Part shown: in pieces, positions 1-9,184 of the stretch
How the letters are laid out: each line of letters begins with the position of its first letter
Numbering within the stretch: the stretch's first letter is position 1
NCBI RefSeq assembly: GCF_003429005.1
Contig: NZ_QVQV01000003.1
Location: 310,723 to 374,722 of the forward strand
Direction: 5' to 3'
DNA: 64,000 bases
From: Paraburkholderia sp. DHOC27
GTDB lineage: Bacteria > Pseudomonadota > Gammaproteobacteria > Burkholderiales > Burkholderiaceae
Notes under the pieces: generated by a model
What the model was told of the DNA's origin: nothing
Database searches by the model: none
The model's input: the letters and a program-made list of their open reading frames with translations, nothing else
Translations under genes and position numbers: made by a program

Positions 1-1130
1 CCGAGCACGAAGCGATCCGCGGCGTTGCGCAGTTCCCGCACATTGCCGGGCCAGTCGCGCTGCATCAGACCCGCGCGTTGACGGTCGGTGAGGATCGGCG
101 CGGGCCGTTGATAACGCACCGCCGCGTCGAGCAGGAAATGTTCGAAGAGCGGCACGATGTCCTCGCGACGCTCCGCAAGCGGCGGCAGCGCGATCGTCAC
201 CACGTTGAGCCGGTACAACAGATCGCGCCGGAACGTACCGGCCGCGACGTGCTCCGTCATATCGCCTTTGGCGGCGGCGACGATCCGGCAGTTCACGCGA
301 ATGGGCTGATTCGAGCCGAGCCGTTCCAGCACGCCATCCTGCAGCACGCGCAGCAGCTTCACCTGCAGCCCGAGCGGCATGCTCTCGATCTCGTCCAGAA
401 ACAGCGTGCCGCCTGATGCATGTTCGAGCTTGCCGATGCGTCGTTTGGCTGCGCCGGTAAACGCCCCCTGCTCGTAGCCGAACATCTCCGATTCGAACAT
501 CGGCTCGGGCAGCGCGCCGCAGTTGACCGCGATAAATGGCTTGTCGCGACGCGGCGACAACTCGTGCAGGCTGCGTGCAATCAGTTCCTTGCCCGCACCT
601 GTATCGCCATTGATCAGGACCGAAGCGTCGGTGGGCGCGATATTCGCGATCAGACGCCGCACCTGTTCGATGACCGGACTGCGGCCGATGATGCGCGGCG
701 CAATCGTGTTTTGTCCCGCTAGTTGCCGGCGCAGCGCGTGGTTTTCGAGCAGCAGCGTGCGTCGTTCGAGCGCGCGCCGCACCGTTTCGATCAGGCGTTC
801 GGATGCAAACGGCTTCTCGATGAAGTCGTAGGCGCCGTCGCGCATCGCCTGCACGGCCATCGAGATATCGCCGTGTCCGGTGACCAGAATCACCGGCACG
901 TCCGGTGCGCGTTCGTGACACTGCGCCAGCAGATCGAGGCCGCTTGCGCCCGGCAGACGGATATCGCTGACAATCACGCCCGCAAAATCCGCGTTGATAT
1001 CGCGCGCTGCGGATTCGACCGACGCGTGGCCCGTCACGGTGAATCCCGCCAGTTGCAGACTCTGCACGCTGGCGCGACGCACCAGTTCGTCGTCTTCGAT
1101 ATACAGCACAGGCAAGCTATGGTTGACCAT
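1..1130 (-). CDS. dctD: C4-dicarboxylate response regulator DctD (partial, 3' end outside window)
   Basis: NtrC-class response regulator that activates sigma-54 promoters of C4-dicarboxylate transport. The protein starts [19 protein letters not shown], a receiver domain with the acidic pair and a phospho-acceptor Asp in [10 protein letters not shown] at about residue 55. It continues into an AAA+ domain with Walker [10 protein letters not shown], the sigma-54 contact loop GAFTGA and Walker [11 protein letters not shown]. The last residues in view ([17 protein letters not shown]) begin the region before the C-terminal Fis-type helix-turn-helix, which lies outside the window. ATG at 1130 is preceded by an AAGGATC ribosome-binding site. 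It lies directly downstream of the sensor kinase and shares strand with dctA. The family is certain; the name rests on the dctA/dctB context. Confidence 0.93.
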   Translation of the reverse strand, partial: MVNHSLPVLYIEDDELVRRASVQSLQLAGFTVTGHASVESAARDINADFAGVIVSDIRLPGASGLDLLAQCHERAPDVPVILVTGHGDISMAVQAMRDGAYDFIEKPFASERLIETVRRALERRTLLLENHALRRQLAGQNTIAPRIIGRSPVIEQVRRLIANIAPTDASVLINGDTGAGKELIARSLHELSPRRDKPFIAVNCGALPEPMFESEMFGYEQGAFTGAAKRRIGKLEHASGGTLFLDEIESMPLGLQVKLLRVLQDGVLERLGSNQPIRVNCRIVAAAKGDMTEHVAAGTFRRDLLYRLNVVTIALPPLAERREDIVPLFEHFLLDAAVRYQRPAPILTDRQRAGLMQRDWPGNVRELRNAADRFVL

Positions 1131-1216
1131 GATCCTTCGGCGCCTTGAACATCTGTTTATCTTTCATTAGTATGGCTGGGCAAATTTCCTCGTCCGCGCG
1201 GCACACAAAAACCGGC

Positions 1217-3196
1217 TTAGTGATTCTCCGCGAACTGATGCGTCGCCTGCACGCGTGCCCGGCGTAACGTCAGCACGAACAGCGCGCCCCCTTCCGGCGC
1301 GTTGCGCGCCACCAGCGAGCCACCGGCGTCGCGCGCAATGGACGACGAAATCGCCAGACCAAGCCCCAGTCCCTGTCCCATCTCCTTGGTGGTGAAGAAC
1401 GGCTCGAAGAGTCGTGGCAAGACATCGTCAGGAATGCCAGGCCCATTGTCATGCACGGAGATGGACAACGTCGCTTCGGTGGCTTCGATTTCAATCTCGA
1501 TGCGCGGCATGGGCCGTTCGCCCGCCCGCAAAACGGCGCCGCTCGTGGCGCCACCCACGTCCTCACCGGCCCCCACCTCCGCGGTCGCATCCACCGCATT
1601 GCCGAGCAGGTTGATCAGCACCTGTTCGAGCCGCAGTTCATCGCAATTCCCTACCAGGTCTGCGTGTTCGACAGTCGGATCAAACAACACGCGGGTGCCC
1701 GCCTCGACGTCAATCACGGTCAGCACCACCTGCACACTCTCGAGCCGCTTTTGCAGCAGCGCCAGCACATTGCGTAACGCACGCGCCAGTGGTGCACGTG
1801 CACTGCGCGGTCGCGCGCGGCCCACGAACAGCTTCAACTGATTCGTGATCTTGCCCATCCGTTCGGTGAGCGACGCAATAGCCTCCAGATTCTCGCGCGC
1901 AGCCGCCTGGTCACCACGTTCCAGCAGCACGCGCGTGTTGTCCGAGAATCCTCGTAGCGCGGCGAGCGGCTGATTCAATTCGTGTGTGATACCCGCCGCC
2001 ATCTGGCCCAGCGCCGCGAGCTTGCTCGCCTGTATCAGTTCATCATGGGCGGCGCGCAGCTCCTGTTCGGCGCGCGTGCGTTCGCTCACCTCGGTCTTGA
2101 GTTGTTCGTTCGCCTGCGACAGATCCGCGGTCCGCTCCGCCACCCGTTGATTCAACTCCGCGTACGCGCGTTGCAGCAGTTCGCGGCCACGCATAATCTC
2201 CCGCAACCGCGCCCGTCGCATCCGCCAGTAGAACGCCAGCAGGCATAGCGACACATAACCGAAGCCGACCACGACCGCGGCGTTGCGTGCGTCGGTGTCC
2301 ACGGGATCCACGCTCGCCATCGTGATCAGATGCCAGTCCGGCTCACCCATCGAGCGGCGCGTAGCCAGATAACGCGGCGCATAGCGGCCACCGCCCACGC
2401 GCACGATCTGCGCATCGCCTTCGAGGGTGCGCTGAATCGTCACTGGCAGCGGCGCGATCTCCTGCCGCGCGTATTGACGCGTCTGATAGATCGAATCGGC
2501 CACGGCCCCGGAGAGCGGACGTACCGTGTGATATTTCCACGCTGGCACTGACGAAAGGAAGATCACGCCATGATCGTCCGTGACGATCAGCGGCTCGGCG
2601 GCATCTGTACCCTGGAACCATTCCAGGTTGAGCTTGACGACCGAGACGCCGACGATCTTGCCGTCGCGCCGTACCGGTTGAGAGATGTAGTAACCAGGAT
2701 CATGCGAGATGGTGCCGATACCGAAGAAACGCCCCACGCCGCCTCTGACCGCATCGAGAAAATACGGCCGGAATTGATACTCGACGCCGACGAAGCTCTC
2801 CGGCTCGTGCCAGTTGCTCGCGGCCACACACAGGCCATCGGCTTTGATGATGTAGGTGGCGGTCGCCCGCGCGTGGCGGTTGAGGTCTTCGAGGTAATGA
2901 TTGGCGCGCTCGACGTTCAGCGCATCCGGATTCACCAGCACGTCCTGCACATACGGATGCTCGGCCAGCAAATACGGCAGCGACTCGTAGCGCTCCAGCG
3001 TGCTCTTGAGCGAATTCGCCGTGCGATCGACGCGCACCGCAGCATTGCGCCGCAACGCGTCGATGCCGCGTTGCCATGTGATGCTCCACGTGAGCCCGCA
3101 CGCCGCCACGAGTCCGGCGAGGAGCGCGAACAGAATCAGCAGACGGCGCGTCACGTTGGCGGATTCCAAGGGTGAGGTCCGGTTATTTTGGCACAA
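1217..3196 (-). CDS. dctB: C4-dicarboxylate sensor histidine kinase DctB
   Basis: Membrane sensor kinase expected to detect C4-dicarboxylates in the periplasm and phosphorylate DctD. An N-terminal membrane helix (RLLILFALLAGLVAACGLTW) is followed by a Cache-type periplasmic sensor of about 250 residues. A second helix (near VVVGFGYVSLCLLAFYW) leads to a coiled coil, then the H-box ALGQMAAGITHELNQPLAAL, then the N box and ATP lid (DNGPGIP, GLGLGLAIS). The length of 659 residues fits DctB. The start is uncertain: the longest frame begins with TTG at 3196, while GTG at 3154 places the first helix at the N-terminus and looks at least as likely. It lies between dctA (80 bp upstream) and dctD (86 bp downstream). 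Confidence 0.93.
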   Translation of the reverse strand: MCQNNRTSPLESANVTRRLLILFALLAGLVAACGLTWSITWQRGIDALRRNAAVRVDRTANSLKSTLERYESLPYLLAEHPYVQDVLVNPDALNVERANHYLEDLNRHARATATYIIKADGLCVAASNWHEPESFVGVEYQFRPYFLDAVRGGVGRFFGIGTISHDPGYYISQPVRRDGKIVGVSVVKLNLEWFQGTDAAEPLIVTDDHGVIFLSSVPAWKYHTVRPLSGAVADSIYQTRQYARQEIAPLPVTIQRTLEGDAQIVRVGGGRYAPRYLATRRSMGEPDWHLITMASVDPVDTDARNAAVVVGFGYVSLCLLAFYWRMRRARLREIMRGRELLQRAYAELNQRVAERTADLSQANEQLKTEVSERTRAEQELRAAHDELIQASKLAALGQMAAGITHELNQPLAALRGFSDNTRVLLERGDQAAARENLEAIASLTERMGKITNQLKLFVGRARPRSARAPLARALRNVLALLQKRLESVQVVLTVIDVEAGTRVLFDPTVEHADLVGNCDELRLEQVLINLLGNAVDATAEVGAGEDVGGATSGAVLRAGERPMPRIEIEIEATEATLSISVHDNGPGIPDDVLPRLFEPFFTTKEMGQGLGLGLAISSSIARDAGGSLVARNAPEGGALFVLTLRRARVQATHQFAENH

Positions 3197-3276
3197 GCTG
3201 GTGGGACAACCGGCGATACAAACGACGGCGCAGGCGGGACGGAGAAGCGACGCCCGCCGCGCCGCCGCCGGGCCCG

Positions 3277-4563
3277 TTACGCGCCCGCCGTTTCCACTTC
3301 CTTCACGCTCGCCTCACCGCGCAGCATGGAGCGCAGCTTGCTGCGGTCCAGTTCCTTCTCCCATGCCGATACGACGACCGTCGCCACACCATTGCCGACA
3401 ATGTTCGTCAGCGCCCGGCATTCGCTCATGAAGCGGTCAATGCCAAGTATCAGCACCATGCCCGACAGCGGAATGGTCGGCACCACGGCCAGGGTCGCCG
3501 CGAGCGTGATGAAGCCCGCACCGGTCACGCCGCTCGCGCCTTTCGAGGTCAGCATGGTCACCGCAAGCAAGGTGATCTGTTGCGTCCAGGTGAGGTCGGT
3601 GTTGGTCGCCTGGGCGATGAACAGCACGGCCATCGTCATGTAGATATTGGTGCCGTCCAGGTTGAACGAGTAGCCGGTCGGCACGACGAGACCCACCACG
3701 GAGCGCGAGCAACCCAGCTTTTCGAGCTTGATCATCAACTGCGGCAACGCGGCTTCGGATGAACTCGTGCCGAGCACGATCAACAGTTCCTCCTTGATGT
3801 AGGCCACGAAGCGCAGGATGCTGAAACCCACCATGCGCGCAATGCTGCCGAGCACGACCAGCACGAACACGATGGAGGTCAGATAGAACGTGCCGATCAG
3901 CTTGAGCATGGGCAGCAGCGAGCCAATGCCGTACTTGCCGATGGTGAACGCCATCGCGCCGAACGCACCGATGGGTGCGAGCTTGGTGACGATGCGCACC
4001 ACGCCGAACAGCACGCTCGACAAACCGTCGATCAACTCAGTCACCACCTTGCCACGCGGGCCGAGTGTCGCGAGCACACTGCCGAACAGCAGCGCGATCA
4101 GCAGGATCTGCAGGATTTCGCCCTGCGCGAAGGCATCCGTGATCGTGTTCGGGATGATGTGCATGAAGAAGTCGACGGTGCTTTGACCGTGCGCTTTCGC
4201 TGCATATGACGCGACGGCCTTGCCGTCGAGCGTCGCCGGGTCGACATTGAAGCCGGCACCGGGTTTCAGTACGTGCGTGGCAATCAGACCGAGCACCAGC
4301 GCGAACGACGAAACGATTTCGAAGTAGAGCAGCGCCTTGCCGCCCACCCGTCCAACCTTCTTCATATCCTCCATGCCGGCAATGCCCGTCACGACGGTAC
4401 AGAAAATGATCGGACCAATCACCATCTTGATCAGCTTGATGAAGGCGTCGCCGAATGGTTTCATGTCGATGGCGAGGTCGGGCGAAAAGTGACCGAGTGC
4501 AATGCCGATGGCGATCGCGACGATCACCTGGACGTAGAGCACTTTATGAATGGGTTTCTTCAT
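3277..4563 (-). CDS. dctA: C4-dicarboxylate:cation symporter DctA
   Basis: Inner-membrane symporter of the DAACS family, taking up succinate, fumarate, malate and similar acids. The 428-residue protein [20 protein letters not shown] has the family hallmarks: [17 protein letters not shown] near the N-terminus, the serine-rich reentrant loop [10 protein letters not shown], the substrate and cation motif [13 protein letters not shown], and the second reentrant loop [17 protein letters not shown] at 4563 is chosen because it has an AGGAAAC ribosome-binding site and matches the conserved N-terminus; the frame is open for 17 more codons upstream. It is the first gene of a dctA-dctB-dctD set, with a sigma-54 promoter upstream. 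Confidence 0.97.
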   Translation of the reverse strand: MKKPIHKVLYVQVIVAIAIGIALGHFSPDLAIDMKPFGDAFIKLIKMVIGPIIFCTVVTGIAGMEDMKKVGRVGGKALLYFEIVSSFALVLGLIATHVLKPGAGFNVDPATLDGKAVASYAAKAHGQSTVDFFMHIIPNTITDAFAQGEILQILLIALLFGSVLATLGPRGKVVTELIDGLSSVLFGVVRIVTKLAPIGAFGAMAFTIGKYGIGSLLPMLKLIGTFYLTSIVFVLVVLGSIARMVGFSILRFVAYIKEELLIVLGTSSSEAALPQLMIKLEKLGCSRSVVGLVVPTGYSFNLDGTNIYMTMAVLFIAQATNTDLTWTQQITLLAVTMLTSKGASGVTGAGFITLAATLAVVPTIPLSGMVLILGIDRFMSECRALTNIVGNGVATVVVSAWEKELDRSKLRSMLRGEASVKEVETAGA

Positions 4564-4748
4564 GATGTTTCCTGCGATATGGATGAGCCAATGGCCTGTC
4601 ACGCTGCGCGCCACGCGAACGAACGGACGTCTCGCCTGGGCACGGTATCGGGCCGCGACAAGACAGAACTAGCTATATCGGGGAGGGAAATCGGACATCG
4701 TTGTCTCCATGCTGTAGTTGTCGGGCCGTTGCGGCCGCGCTTCTATAG

Positions 4749-4764
4749 GGCAAGGTCGATGCCA
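4749..4764 (-). promoter_or_regulatory. Sigma-54 (-24/-12) promoter of dctA
   Basis: On the minus strand the sequence reads TGGCATCGACCTTGCC. It has GG and GC separated by exactly ten bases and a close match to the TGGCAC-N5-TTGC consensus. It lies about 185 bp before the dctA start, facing it. Sigma-54 dependence is known for dctA genes controlled by DctB/DctD, both of which are adjacent here. Confidence 0.7.
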
Positions 4765-4826
4765 GCTAAGGAGTCAGCGTGGGGCGTTGATTCGATTGAG
4801 TATTTTTGAGAATCAACACGTGGCGC

Positions 4827-4850
4827 GTCCAGCTTTCCGGAAATCTGGAC
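4827..4850. promoter_or_regulatory. Palindromic upstream activator site, probable DctD binding site
   Basis: A 24-bp palindrome, GTCCAG-c-TTTCCGGAAA-t-CTGGAC, with one mismatched pair. It is centred about 75 bp upstream of the sigma-54 promoter, where enhancer-binding proteins of this class bind. A weaker inverted repeat (TTGATTC…GAATCAA, 4787–4816) lies between this site and the promoter. Assignment to DctD is inference from position. Confidence 0.55.
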
Positions 4851-4955
4851 AGGTGACGTCGGGGATTCCAGAAAGCATCCACGCGGGGAAGGAGACCTGG
4901 AGCAAGACTTCGCACCGGCGTGAAACGCTCTGCGAGATCACCCCAGGCGAGCGGG

Positions 4956-4988
4956 AAAAAAAATGCCTTCCTCGTGGCGGGAAGGCAT
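4956..4988 (-). terminator. Rho-independent terminator of the ABC importer operon
   Basis: The stem ATGCCTTCC/GGAAGGCAT has an 8-base loop, followed on the minus strand by eight T residues. It lies about 145 bp after the stop codon of the ATP-binding gene. The rest of the 568-bp gap between 4564 and 5131 holds the dctA promoter region; no convincing gene is seen there. Confidence 0.75.
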
Positions 4989-5131
4989 CTTGAGCGGAAT
5001 ATCGAAACGTTGTTGTTCGTGGGCCCCGGTACGGTCAAGGCACAACGAAGCTCACGACTTAATATTAGGATGGATCTGAGGTCTTGAGCGTCAAGGATTG
5101 TTAAATCGTGCATTGGTACTTCTGCCTAGGG

Positions 5132-6202
5132 CTAAGCAGCACCCTCCTCCAGCACCAGCAGGTTTTCATGCGAGAAGCCCAAGGCAACCGGCTGGCCGCG
5201 CTCGGGTAGAGGACGATTCGGATCGTTGAAAACATCCAGCGAAATCACCGCGTCCTTGACGCGCGTGCGGATGCGCACCACGGCGCCGAGAAAATTGACC
5301 TCTTCGACCGTCGCCGCCAGCGTGTTGCGTCCTGCCGCCGGAGCTTCGAGCACGATCGCTTCGGGGCGTAACGCCAGCAGACGCTGCTTGCCGGCGTCGT
5401 CCGGCGCGAGCCGCTGCGTGGTGACGAGCGGCTGGCCGTCGACGGCCATCTTGCCGCTTGCCGGGTCCACCACATGGCCCGACAGGATGTTCAAGGTTCC
5501 GACGAATGACGCCACGAAACGTGTGCGCGGATAGTTATAGATTTCGGACGAAGTGCCCACCTGTTCGACCCGGCCTTCATTCATCACGACAATGCGGTCG
5601 GAGATCGAGAGCGCCTCTTCCTGGTCGTGGGTGACGAAGATCGACGTGATGCCCAGTTCGCGCTGCAGTGCGCGGATATCCTGACGCAGCGAAATGCGGA
5701 TTTTCGCGTCGAGCGCCGAGAGCGGCTCATCGAGCAGCAACACCTGCGGCTTGCCGGCCAGCGCGCGAGCCAGCGCCACGCGTTGCTGTTGACCGCCAGA
5801 CAATTGCCACGGATACCGTTCGCCGATATCCGGCAGCTTGATGAGCTCCAGCATTTCGCCAACCCGCGCGCGAATCTCCTGCTGCGGCCGGTGCGCCACG
5901 CGCAGACCAAAGCCGATGTTGTCGGCCACGGTCATGTTCGGAAACAGCGCATACGACTGAAACACCATGCCCACCTTGCGCTGACGCGTACGCAGATGCG
6001 TGACGTCGCGTCCGTCGAGGCGGATCGTGCCGCGGGTCGGCGCTTCGAAACCGGCGATCATGCGCAGCACGGTGGTCTTGCCGCAACCAGATGGGCCCAG
6101 AAACGTGATGAATTCGCCGCGCTCGATCTTCATGTCGAAGTGATGCAGCGCGGTGTTTGCCCCGAACGTCTTGTGCAGGTTTTCGATCTCGAGAAATGCC
6201 AT
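5132..6202 (-). CDS. ABC importer ATP-binding protein (PotA/FbpC/UgpC type)
   Basis: Cytoplasmic ATPase of a binding-protein-dependent importer. Walker A is GPSGCGKTT (about residue 37), the signature is LSGGQQQRVALARAL, Walker B is VLLLDEPLSALD, and the H-loop is FVTHDQEEAL. A TOBE-type C-terminal domain follows, and the 356-residue length is normal for this subfamily. ATG at 6202 is taken as the start because GAGG lies nine bases upstream and MAFLEIENLHKTFG is a typical beginning; the frame is open for five more codons. It is the last gene of an operon with two permeases and a binding protein. The substrate is not readable from the sequence; close relatives carry polyamines, iron, phosphonates or glycerol-phosphate compounds. 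Confidence 0.92.
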   Translation of the reverse strand: MAFLEIENLHKTFGANTALHHFDMKIERGEFITFLGPSGCGKTTVLRMIAGFEAPTRGTIRLDGRDVTHLRTRQRKVGMVFQSYALFPNMTVADNIGFGLRVAHRPQQEIRARVGEMLELIKLPDIGERYPWQLSGGQQQRVALARALAGKPQVLLLDEPLSALDAKIRISLRQDIRALQRELGITSIFVTHDQEEALSISDRIVVMNEGRVEQVGTSSEIYNYPRTRFVASFVGTLNILSGHVVDPASGKMAVDGQPLVTTQRLAPDDAGKQRLLALRPEAIVLEAPAAGRNTLAATVEEVNFLGAVVRIRTRVKDAVISLDVFNDPNRPLPERGQPVALGFSHENLLVLEEGAA

Positions 6203-6221
6203 GATTCGACGCCTCAATTCA

Positions 6222-7037
6222 TCAGGGTTTTTGTCCGGCCAACCCGCGCGCGGACACGCGGGCTGAATGACGCGCTGAGCCGAATACCTGAATCAATCCC
6301 ATTGATGCCCACGTGACGGCAAACGCGATGATCGCCAGCGCCGAGGGCTCATACGCGCGATTCGCGCCGATCAGTTGCAGATACGGCCCGAACGCCGGTC
6401 GGTCGAGCAGGCTCGCAATGGTGAACTCGCCGATCACCACGGCGAAGGTGAGAAACGCGCCGGAGAGAATGCCCGAGCGGATGTTCGGAAAGATCACCTT
6501 GAACAGGATGGTCGGCCAGTTCGCGCCGAGACATTCGGCCGCTTCGGTCAGCGAGCGAATATCAACGGCGGCGAGACCCGCGTCGACTGCGCGATACATG
6601 AACGGCAGCGACAACGTGACGTAGCCGAATATCAGCAACAGGTCGGTCGCGCGCTCGTTGCCGGTGAGCGGCAAAATCGAGCTGCTGTTATAGATGCGCA
6701 GGTAGCCGAACACGATCACGATTGCCGGGATCACCAGCGGCAGCAGCGTAATGAACTCGACAACGGGTCGCAGTTTCGGCAAGCGCAGACGGACCCAGTA
6801 GGCGGTCGGTACCACCAGCAACATGCCGACCACGATCGTCAGCAGCGCCATCAGCACCGAATAGCCAAACGACGCCTGAAAACGCGGGTCCGTGAGCACG
6901 ACGCGATAGGCGTCGAAGCTGTACGAATCGCGTCGCATGCGCAGACTGAACTCGAACGTGGCGATCAGCGGAATCAGGAAATACAGCGCGCCCACGATCA
7001 TCGCGGTCCACGCGCCCACGCGCGACTGTCGATTCAT
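6222..7037 (-). CDS. ABC importer permease, second subunit (PotC-like)
   Basis: Inner-membrane permease of 271 residues with about six hydrophobic helices. The first is AMIVGALYFLIPLIATF. The coupling motif for the ATPase is EAAECLGANWPTILFKVIFP, the EAA loop of this family. Its start overlaps the stop of the upstream permease by an ATGA junction (7034–7037), implying translational coupling, and the ATPase follows after about 20 bp. It forms the transmembrane channel together with the preceding permease. Confidence 0.92.
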   Translation of the reverse strand: MNRQSRVGAWTAMIVGALYFLIPLIATFEFSLRMRRDSYSFDAYRVVLTDPRFQASFGYSVLMALLTIVVGMLLVVPTAYWVRLRLPKLRPVVEFITLLPLVIPAIVIVFGYLRIYNSSSILPLTGNERATDLLLIFGYVTLSLPFMYRAVDAGLAAVDIRSLTEAAECLGANWPTILFKVIFPNIRSGILSGAFLTFAVVIGEFTIASLLDRPAFGPYLQLIGANRAYEPSALAIIAFAVTWASMGLIQVFGSARHSARVSARGLAGQKP

Positions 7038-7960
7038 CGACGCCCCCTTTCCGCGCGCGAACGCAGCCAGATGTAGCCGCCGTTCGATAGCCCCGTCACG
7101 AGAATCATGCCGAGCGCGAGCGCGTAACCGAGGTTCTGGTTGTGCATGACATCACCGCGGATTTGCGCATACAGCAGGATCGTCACGATGTTCAGCGAAC
7201 TGCCGGTCAGCGCATAAGCCGTCGCAACCGCGCCAAAGGAATTCGCAAACAGCAGCAAGGTCGCGCCCAGCACGCTGGGCCACAACACCGGCAACGCCAC
7301 GTAACGCCAATACTGAAACGCCGTGCCGCCGAGACAATCGCATGCTTCGCGCCACTCGCGCTTCAGACCGTCCAGCGCGGGCGTGACGATCAGCACCATC
7401 AACGGAATCTGGAAGTACAGATACGTCACCGTCAAGCCGCTAAAACTGAGAATGCTGAAGCCCGTGGAGTACAGATTGAGGCCCACGTACTTGCGCAGCA
7501 GCACCGTCACGAGGCCGACGCGGCCAAGCGTGCAGATGAAGGCAAACGCGAGCGGCACGCCGGCAAAGTTCGACGCAACGCCGGAAAACGTCATCAGCGT
7601 AGGACGAATCCAGGCCGGCAGTTGTCCCTGCACCGCCGCCCAGGCCAGCAGCGAACCGAGCACAGCACCGCCAAGCGCGGACGCCGCGCTCACCTTGAAG
7701 CTGATCCAGTAGGCGTCGAGCACGCCCGGCTGAAACAGATCACGGAAATTCGCAAAGGTGAAGTGCCCTTGCGCATCCTGGAACGCGCCCACAATCAGAA
7801 AGCCGGTGGGCAGGATCAGAAACAGCAGCGCAAACACGAAGAACGGCGCGACGCCGAGCCACGTCAGCCAGTCAGACGAACGGCGTGGCCCGGAAACCTG
7901 CGGCACCGGCGGAGGCAGCGCTTCCGGCGATGCCGAGCCGGCATCCGATGAAGCGCTCAT
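7034..7960 (-). CDS. ABC importer permease, first subunit (PotB-like)
   Basis: Inner-membrane permease of 308 residues. A proline-rich cytoplasmic N-terminus of about 30 residues precedes the first helix (LGVAPFFVFALLFLILP). The family coupling loop is EACDCLGGTAFQYWRYVALP. It lies between the binding-protein gene (28 bp upstream) and the second permease (overlapping). The EAA loop begins EACDC instead of EAA, a modest departure. Confidence 0.92.
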   Translation of the reverse strand: MSASSDAGSASPEALPPPVPQVSGPRRSSDWLTWLGVAPFFVFALLFLILPTGFLIVGAFQDAQGHFTFANFRDLFQPGVLDAYWISFKVSAASALGGAVLGSLLAWAAVQGQLPAWIRPTLMTFSGVASNFAGVPLAFAFICTLGRVGLVTVLLRKYVGLNLYSTGFSILSFSGLTVTYLYFQIPLMVLIVTPALDGLKREWREACDCLGGTAFQYWRYVALPVLWPSVLGATLLLFANSFGAVATAYALTGSSLNIVTILLYAQIRGDVMHNQNLGYALALGMILVTGLSNGGYIWLRSRAERGRR

Positions 7961-7988
7961 GGTTCACACTCGCAGCGGGCAAGCGCGC

Positions 7989-9113
7989 TCATTTCACGTT
8001 CGCGCCGACCACCTCGTCCCAATGCTTCGTGATGGCGTCCTTGGAGGCGTCCTGTTGAGGCAGCGTCGGGAACACCGCGTTCTTGTAGGCCGTCGCCGGC
8101 GGCAACTTGTCCAGCAGCGCCTGCGGCACCTTCTTCGCGGCAACCAGCTGGTTATAGCGGATCGGATGACAGTAGCCCGTCAGCCAGCCAATCTGGCCTT
8201 CGTCGGAGTACAGGTATTCCATCCACAGCTTCGCGGCATTCGGATGCGGTGCGTAGGCGCTGATTGCCTGCACATAGACGCCCGCCACCACACCCGTCTT
8301 CGGCACCACGACCTGCACTTTCGGATTGCCCTTGAGCGTGTCGCGATCGGCCAGCGCGTTGTAGTCCCAACGTACGATGATCGGCGTCGTGCCCTGCGCG
8401 AGCGATGCCGCCTTGCCGATCACCGGGACGAAATTGCCGTCCTTGTTCAGTTGGGCGAAATACTTCAGACCGGCGTCCGATGCCTTGTCCGCGTTGCCCT
8501 TGGTGCCGGACAAGCCAGCCGCGTAGACGGCCTGGATGGCCTGGTTGGCCGAGCGCGGATCGCCCGCCAGCGACACGGCGTTCTTGTAGTCTGACTTGAG
8601 CAGATCAGGCCAGTCGGCGGGGACCTTGTCGATCATGTCCGCGTTGACCTCGAACGACAGCACGCCGTAGTAATCGCCATACCAATAGCCGTCGGCGTCT
8701 TTCGCGGAATCGGGGATGTCCTTCCACGTCGACACCTTGTACGGCTGCAGCAGACCATCCGCCTTCGCGCTCGGGCCGAACGACAGGCCCACGTCGATCA
8801 CGTCCGGCGCCTGCGGGCCCTTATTGCCTTTGTTGGCCTTGATGGCCTCCACTTCGTCACCCGAGCCGGCATCCGGATTCAGTTCGTTGACCTTGATGCC
8901 GTACTTCTTCTCGAACGCGGGAATCATCGCGCCGTAGCCACACCAGTCGTGCGGCAGCGCGATCACGGTAAGCTGGCCTTCCTGCTTCGCGGCAGCGACG
9001 AGCGCATCGGGAGGCGCAGCGAAGGCGCTGCTGGCGCCGCCTGTTGCGACGCCAGCAGCAACACCGGTGACCGCTGACATCGAGAGAACACGGCTTAACC
9101 ACGTGCGGTTCAT
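7989..9113 (-). CDS. ABC importer periplasmic substrate-binding protein
   Basis: Periplasmic solute-binding protein of the iron/polyamine-type superfamily (extracellular solute-binding family 1). A signal peptide (MNRTWLSRVLSMSAVTGV… ending near AFA) precedes a mature chain starting about APPDALVAAAKQEGQLTVIA. The motif PDVIDVGLSFGPSAKADGLLQPYK is the usual ligand-pocket strand. The frame can start at ATG 9125, but ATG 9113 leaves room for a ribosome-binding site and is preferred. It is the first gene of the importer operon. Neighbouring phosphodiesterase and DeoR-type regulator genes suggest a phosphodiester or glycerol-phosphate ligand, which is inference only. Confidence 0.9.
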   Translation of the reverse strand: MNRTWLSRVLSMSAVTGVAAGVATGGASSAFAAPPDALVAAAKQEGQLTVIALPHDWCGYGAMIPAFEKKYGIKVNELNPDAGSGDEVEAIKANKGNKGPQAPDVIDVGLSFGPSAKADGLLQPYKVSTWKDIPDSAKDADGYWYGDYYGVLSFEVNADMIDKVPADWPDLLKSDYKNAVSLAGDPRSANQAIQAVYAAGLSGTKGNADKASDAGLKYFAQLNKDGNFVPVIGKAASLAQGTTPIIVRWDYNALADRDTLKGNPKVQVVVPKTGVVAGVYVQAISAYAPHPNAAKLWMEYLYSDEGQIGWLTGYCHPIRYNQLVAAKKVPQALLDKLPPATAYKNAVFPTLPQQDASKDAITKHWDEVVGANVK

Positions 9114-9184
9114 AGTATTTTCCATCCTCTGCCTCTGCCGAAAATTGATACGTTAGGAATGCTTCGTTCGATCTTTGTTTGGGG

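Noticed and set aside
4766..5113. 115-codon minus-strand frame after the importer ATPase gene
   Set aside because: It contains the rho-independent terminator and dctA upstream elements, has no ribosome-binding site and no protein-like pattern.
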